Positions 35,434 to 41,400 of a stretch of 64,000 nucleotides of DNA are shown one piece after another. The position numbers and the translations under genes are program-made. The notes beneath the pieces are model-generated. The model saw only the letters and a program-made list of their open reading frames with translations. It had not been told where the DNA came from and did no database searches. The DNA is taken from positions 121,001 to 185,000 of the forward strand of contig CAJNDS010000613.1 in the NCBI GenBank assembly GCA_905221605.1, given 5' to 3'. Positions within the stretch are counted from its first letter, which is position 1. Each line of letters opens with the position of its first letter. The DNA is from Symbiodinium natans (lineage: Eukaryota; Sar; Dinophyceae; Suessiales; Symbiodiniaceae).

Positions 35434-38400
35434 ACAGCACAACGACCGAAGGAGTTGTACTTTGGTTGTGCCCCACTGCTGCCTGATTCGACTGGCTTTC
35501 CAAAGTCGTCTCGGTCTGAGCGTGTGCGCTCTCCCAGTCTGGTCTTTGTCTTCCGAACTTACTTTTTGATGTCGGCCGGCATGTTCTGAAACCATCCATG
35601 CTCCCCTCAGGGTACACCGCCATGACATGGGCCCGCAAACGTGCGCCACGTCTTACAACATCCTCTCTTCATCAGCACATCAGCAACTCCTGCACAGCCT
35701 GCGCACCATCTGCAGGGCCACCCCAAACCACAATAGACCCGTTGGCAAGTATGGCATAAAACACAGAGGCAGCGGCGTGGAGTTCTTGCACATCCTTCAG
35801 CTGGGCTTGCACAGAGCTACTGTCACCTCCATGGGCAGCATCACCCCAGGTAACCACAGTTCCATCACCCAGGAGCGCGGCAAAGGCCTCCCTCGTAGCC
35901 CGCAGCTCCCTCACATCCTAAGCCCAGGAGTAGCCTAGGAATAACAAGGGTGCACTTTTTTGGGCTTTAAGGGGCTGTAAGGGAACCCCAACCCAAAGAA
36001 AAAAAGAGGAAAAAGGGCCTACTCCGGGTCCGAGCCTCTCTGAGATGGTGTTGCACAGAGCTGCTGTCACCCCCACGGGCAGGGTGGCCCCAAGACATAG
36101 CCTGGGCGCCAACCGAACCCTACTTGAAGGTGCAGGGGGATACTTTTTTTGTAGGGCTATAAGCACCCTAAATGTTGTTACAACCATAGCTACCCTACTT
36201 CTGCGTACCCATGAAGCTCCAAGTATCCCATTTCTAGGACGTGAAACCCTAAACCCCAAAACTACTGCTTGCTTAAGAACCCCCAAGAACAAAAATCAAT
36301 AATTCCCTCATTCACCCTGAACCCTAAACCCTACACCCTAACCCCCAAACCCAAGGAACGGAGCCATCTTCAAGTATGGCCGCAAACGCCTCATGGGAAG
36401 AAATGATCTGGCGCACATCCCTGAGTTCGCGCGCAACCTTGAAGGGTTCAGGAGCTGAAGGCCTAAACCCTAAACCCTAAACCGTAAACCCTAAACGGAT
36501 GGCTTTTAAGCAGTCTTGAAGCTTGAGTTTGAGTGTTCAAGGTTTCAGTGCGCTTCAGGGGTGTCTGGTTTAGGGCTTGTTAGGTTCGGGGTTTGAGGGT
36601 CAAAGACTTTGCGGCTTTGAGCTTTGGATTTTGGGTTGAATCCCTTCCCCCTAAATATTAAAGTCCCCACCCCCGTCCGTAGCATTAAGTATTCAGGCAC
36701 CCCATACACCCCAGAACCCAAACGGTTCGGATGTGGGGTAGAGCTTATACAGGATTCTCGGCATGCTGAGAAGCCTTCTTATTGCCGCCGCTGAAGTCGT
36801 CGCCCCAGACCACCACCCTACCATCGCCGCGCAGCGCGGCAAACGCCATGGATGTTGCCCGCACGTCGCGCACGTCCTGCCTATACTCCCCTTAGAACCT
36901 TAGTAAAAATGAATATTCTTAATATTCTCTTGGGTTTTATATAAACAAAATAAGAAATGCAATATTCTTAATACCCTCTTGGGTTGTATATAAACAAAAA
37001 ACTCCCAAGAGGGATATAGCTGCAACTCTGGCTGCACCCAATGGCTGTCCTTGGAGCTTGCTTAAGCATTGCTGGTGGGTGCCTTTGCCGCTCGAAAATG
37101 CATAAAAGCCCGCTGAAACTCTTAACCCCAACATGTCATGTGCATAAACCACCTCAAGAAGGAGACCTGTAACCCCTATAACCTTCGCAAACCTGCAGGC
37201 ACTGCAAACCCAGGCAACCACTGTTAAATGTAGAACCCGCTATAACTCTTCCGAACCCCTCAAGCCCCGAACTCCCCTGAACCCCTACAACCCCTTAAAA
37301 CCTCTCAAAATCTGCAAACCTTGAACCCCTTGACACCCTCCTAGAACTGCCAACCTGTAAACACCAAACCCTACAAAAACCCCCAAAACCCTACATCCCT
37401 GTACGCCCCGAAACAACGGAAAAGAATGCAATGGAAAGAAGTGAATAGGTGAATGAACGAGGAAGCGAAACAAGACCCAGCGAATGAGGGACAGGGGATA
37501 TGAAGAGATAGGGACCAGGCGTCGCCACCGAAGTCGTGCCAGCCCCAGGTAACGACGGAGCCGTCTTCACGACGTGCAGCAAAGGCCGCTTCCGTTGCGG
37601 CGAGCTGCCGCACGCCTACTTTGAAGGATCATGGGTACTTGTCATGGGTACTTGTAAGTAGGGTTATAAGTCTCCGACATAATCAGGTTATAACCATATA
37701 GTTACCCTACTGATATATATCCCGACTTATAAGTAACCATGAACCTCCAGGTAGCAGCAAAGGGCCTATGGGGGGGCGGTTTAGGATTTAGGGCTTCAGG
37801 TTTAGAGCTGTTTCCCCAAAACTGCTACCAACCCTCATGTTACCCCCCACCCTGCACTACAATTTTAGGATAAGGGATGTGGGGATGCTGCGCGATCATT
37901 GTATCCAGGGAACAAACAGGGCAACATGTGTCTTTGCGCAGTGGCATTTGTTACAAAGCAACCCTACCGCCGCAAGAAGGGCGTAGGAGGGTTAAGGCTG
38001 TCACTTAAGGGGTATAGGGAGGGACCCCTGGAAGGGACCCTTAATCTTATTTCCCTATATAACCCCTATATATGTATATATACCTCGTATAGTCCCTACA
38101 TACCTAAGTAACCCCTAAATAACCCCTAAGGCCCTAAGGTCCCTTATAAGGGCCCCTCCTTTAAAAGTCCCTTGATTCACTAGGGTTCTTGTAAGAGACC
38201 GAAGAAGGGAACACTGAGGATCGGGTTCTCCTGGGGCAGGGTTTGAAGGCAGCGCGCGCCTTTCAATTGATCTTGCACGTCGCTGCTATCACCACCATTC
38301 TCATAGTGCCCCCAGGTCACCACAGACCCATCCTTGAGGACGGAAATGGGAGCATCAACCCCTAAATCCCGCAACGAAACCCTAAACCCTTAACCCTTAA

Positions 38401-41400
38401 AAGGCCCTATGAAAGCTATTTTGGCCCCCAAGGATCCTGCAGAAGAGCAGCAAAGGCCTGATCGGTAGCCTGGAGCAGCTGCGCGTCGCGCAGCTGATCG
38501 GCGACGGCGCTGCAATCTCCACCGTCGCCCTGATCGCCCCAGGCCACAATGGATCCATCATCACGGATAGCAGCAAAGGCAGAGCTCGTGGCTGCTATTT
38601 GCTTCACGTCCTGTCTTCGGGTGGTAGGGCTAGCAAGGGCCCTTAAAGTATGTGGGTTCTGAACTTTGGAAAGCTGCAACACGCCATACACACGCCCTAT
38701 CTAGTTAACACCCCTAAACCCTAAACCCTAAACCCTAAACCCTAAACCCTAAACCCTAAACCCTAAACCCTAAACCCTAAACCCTAAACCCTAAACCCTA
38801 AACCCTAAACCCTAAACCCTAAACCCTAAACCCTAAACCCTAAACCCTAAACCCTAAACCCTAAACCCTAAACCCTAAACCCTAAACCCTAAACCCTAAA
38901 CCCTAAACCCAATCCCTTAACCCTAAACTCTATAATACCGTGGACCAACCCGTGAGTCCTTGAGCTGCGCTTGCACATCGCTGCTGTCACCTCCGTTTTT
39001 TAAGCCCCACGTTACGACAGACCCGTCGCCAAGCAGTGCAGCAAAGGCCGTAGATGTGGCCTGCAGATAAACGGGCTCTACATAGAGATACCTTGGCATG
39101 AATATGAGGTTAGTAAAATGGCTCCTCATAGAGGTCACTTTGGCTTGGGTCTAGATATCTGGTCTCCTTATTCAGATACCTTCAGCTCAAGTCCCTGGAC
39201 TTGCCTGCAAGTGCTGAACATTCCGCAACTGCTCGTGCACCTTAGTGTTGGTTAGTAGGGAATTGGGGGGAATCGTCAGGCACCATATATAATCCCTTAA
39301 AGGGTATACAGGGGATATAGGGTCCCTTATTCCCCCAATTCCCTACTCTACAACAGTAAGGCACATGGCTGCTGTCACCGCCGATCCAGGGTATGCCCCA
39401 GGTTGCAACACTGCCATCGCCACGAATTGCCGCAAAAGCGCTGGCGTTGCCTGTCCCAGACTCGAAAAGTTTTGCCTGCGTTCGGTGCCAAGACAGCAAA
39501 TCTCCGGTCCTCGGTCACTGTTAGGGAGCTCCAATTCAGCTTGCCTCAGTTAAGGACACCGCATTCCGTACAGATAAAGAAATAGATGACCCTATGACCT
39601 AAAACCCTAAACCCTACAATAACCTAAAACCCTAAACCCTATATGACCTAAAAACCCTAAACCATGCAACCCAAAACCCTCAACCCTGTAACCTAAAAGC
39701 CCTAACCTATAAACCCTGAACCAGCTCCTCGATCGCAACCCTGAGTCTGCAAACCCGCTTCCGCAACAGTCCTGGTGCCAGCCAGCGTGACTCCGGCAGC
39801 AGTTAGCAACCGGCCCCTTCCTCGTGGACTTAAGGGTTTTAGGGTCTATAGGGTTTAGGGTTTAGGGTGCAGGGTTTCGGGTTTCGGGTCTTAGGGTTTC
39901 AAGAGCTAGGGTGTCAAGAAGGGCTTATGAGGGTTTAGGGTTCAACGCTTTATGGTCCGTACTAACCCTAAATAACCCTAAAGCCTAAACACTAAAACCC
40001 TTGATGCCAGCTTGAGGTTCAACTTGGGATGTTCCTCCTCAGACTAACAGTCCTTAAAATAGATTACAGTACCCCCCCCCCCCTATTTTAATCCTTATTA
40101 CAAGGAGTGTCCGTAAGGGGGAACCTCCCAAAGTTCCCTAAACCCTAAACCCTAAACCCTAAACCCTAAACCCTAAACCCTAAACCCTAAACCCTAAACC
40201 CTAAACCCTAAACCCTAAACTTGCAAGGCTCCGACTTTCAGGGCATCCTTGGCCTGCTGCTGCAGGGCATCAAGAGACGACTCCAAAGGAACCGCCAGGG
40301 ATGAGCTCCGACCACTCAGAAGAGACACTTCGAGATGGATCATTGTTGGGTTTAGGGTTTAGGGTTTAGGGTTTAGGGCTTAGGGCTTAGGGTTTAGGGT
40401 TTAATTTCGGGTTGCGCTTAAAAACTGAGACACCCTAACACCCCCCCCGCCCAATTTTCCAAGTGTAAGGTTCGCCGTTTGGGGATAGGGCAGCTTGAAC
40501 TAGCTCCGGATCCCTATCGTGAAATAGGGGAATAATCCTCCGAAGTTTTGGGCCCCCTTGGGATCCCAGCACCCGCCACCCGGAAACCCAACACACAGAA
40601 TTCTTTCGGGGGGACGACCCCTAGACCCTGAACCCTAAAGCCTTCAAGCCTTTGGGGGCGAAGGCCACCAAGTTAAAAGGCAGACCTACCCTATCAGCCT
40701 AAGCCCTCAACCTAAAACTTGCCTTCAAGCCTGGAGGCTGCGTAGGGGTTAGGGTTTAAGGTGTAGGGAACAAAGAAAGCCCAAAACCCCAAACCAAGAC
40801 AAGTTTGAGCCCCGAAACAGTCAGGGCAGGGGCGCCCTGCGTGCGAGACTACACTTCACCACGTGTGTTTACACAGACCCTAAGCAGCACCCTGAACAAC
40901 AAACCCTAAGCCCTAAACCCTTTTTTTGGAGGCTTCGAACTTTCGTGTTTGGGTGGGGTTGGGGGTTTTAGGGTAAAGGGTTTGAGTTTGAGGGTAGTTC
41001 GGCATTCAGGTTTTGGGGTGGTGGTGTGAGGAATCACCCGATCCCTAAACCCTGGAAGGTTTTGGGCTATTTGAAGGCTTGCCCTAGCCGGAAACCAGGC
41101 TTCTCCGCCTGCACACATGATCAGGGTTTAGTAGGGTTAGGGTTTAGGGTTTAAGGTTGAACTCAGAAGACCAGCTTGAGCCCAACAGAGCGGGACGAAA
41201 CGAGCTGCGGGTTTCGGCGGATAGGGGTTTGGGGGCAGACAAGGGTTCAGTGGTTTAGGGTTTAGGGTTTAGGGCTTTTTTTTTTTTGGGGGGGGGGGGG
41301 GGGGGTTTGGAAGCTCAGGGTTCAGGGTTTAGGGGTTTAGAAGCAGGGTCGCACGGATGCTGGTTTGGGGTCTTGAAGTTTCGAACAATCGGTAAACACT

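Larger units (their letters stand above)
33264..35671. other. Stretch without an assigned gene
   Basis: 33.5-34.5 kb is free of telomere-like repeats and open in several frames on both strands. The + strand has canonical donor strings (CAG|GTGAGC at 34068, GAG|GTAAGA at 34152), and a + frame 33853-34158 is Ser/Lys-rich; none is convincing. 34181-34240 holds a dispersed repeat. 34513-34670 is a TTTTAGGG-type array; 34828-34872 is poly-A plus (TA)n. A CAG tract lies near 35384. If the RCC1-like gene is nested, this is HMGCS intron. Confidence 0.4.

Noticed and set aside
35342-35649. Poly-Leu or poly-Cys protein
   Set aside because: Produced by the CAG repeat in different frames; beyond the stop of the RCC1-like gene.
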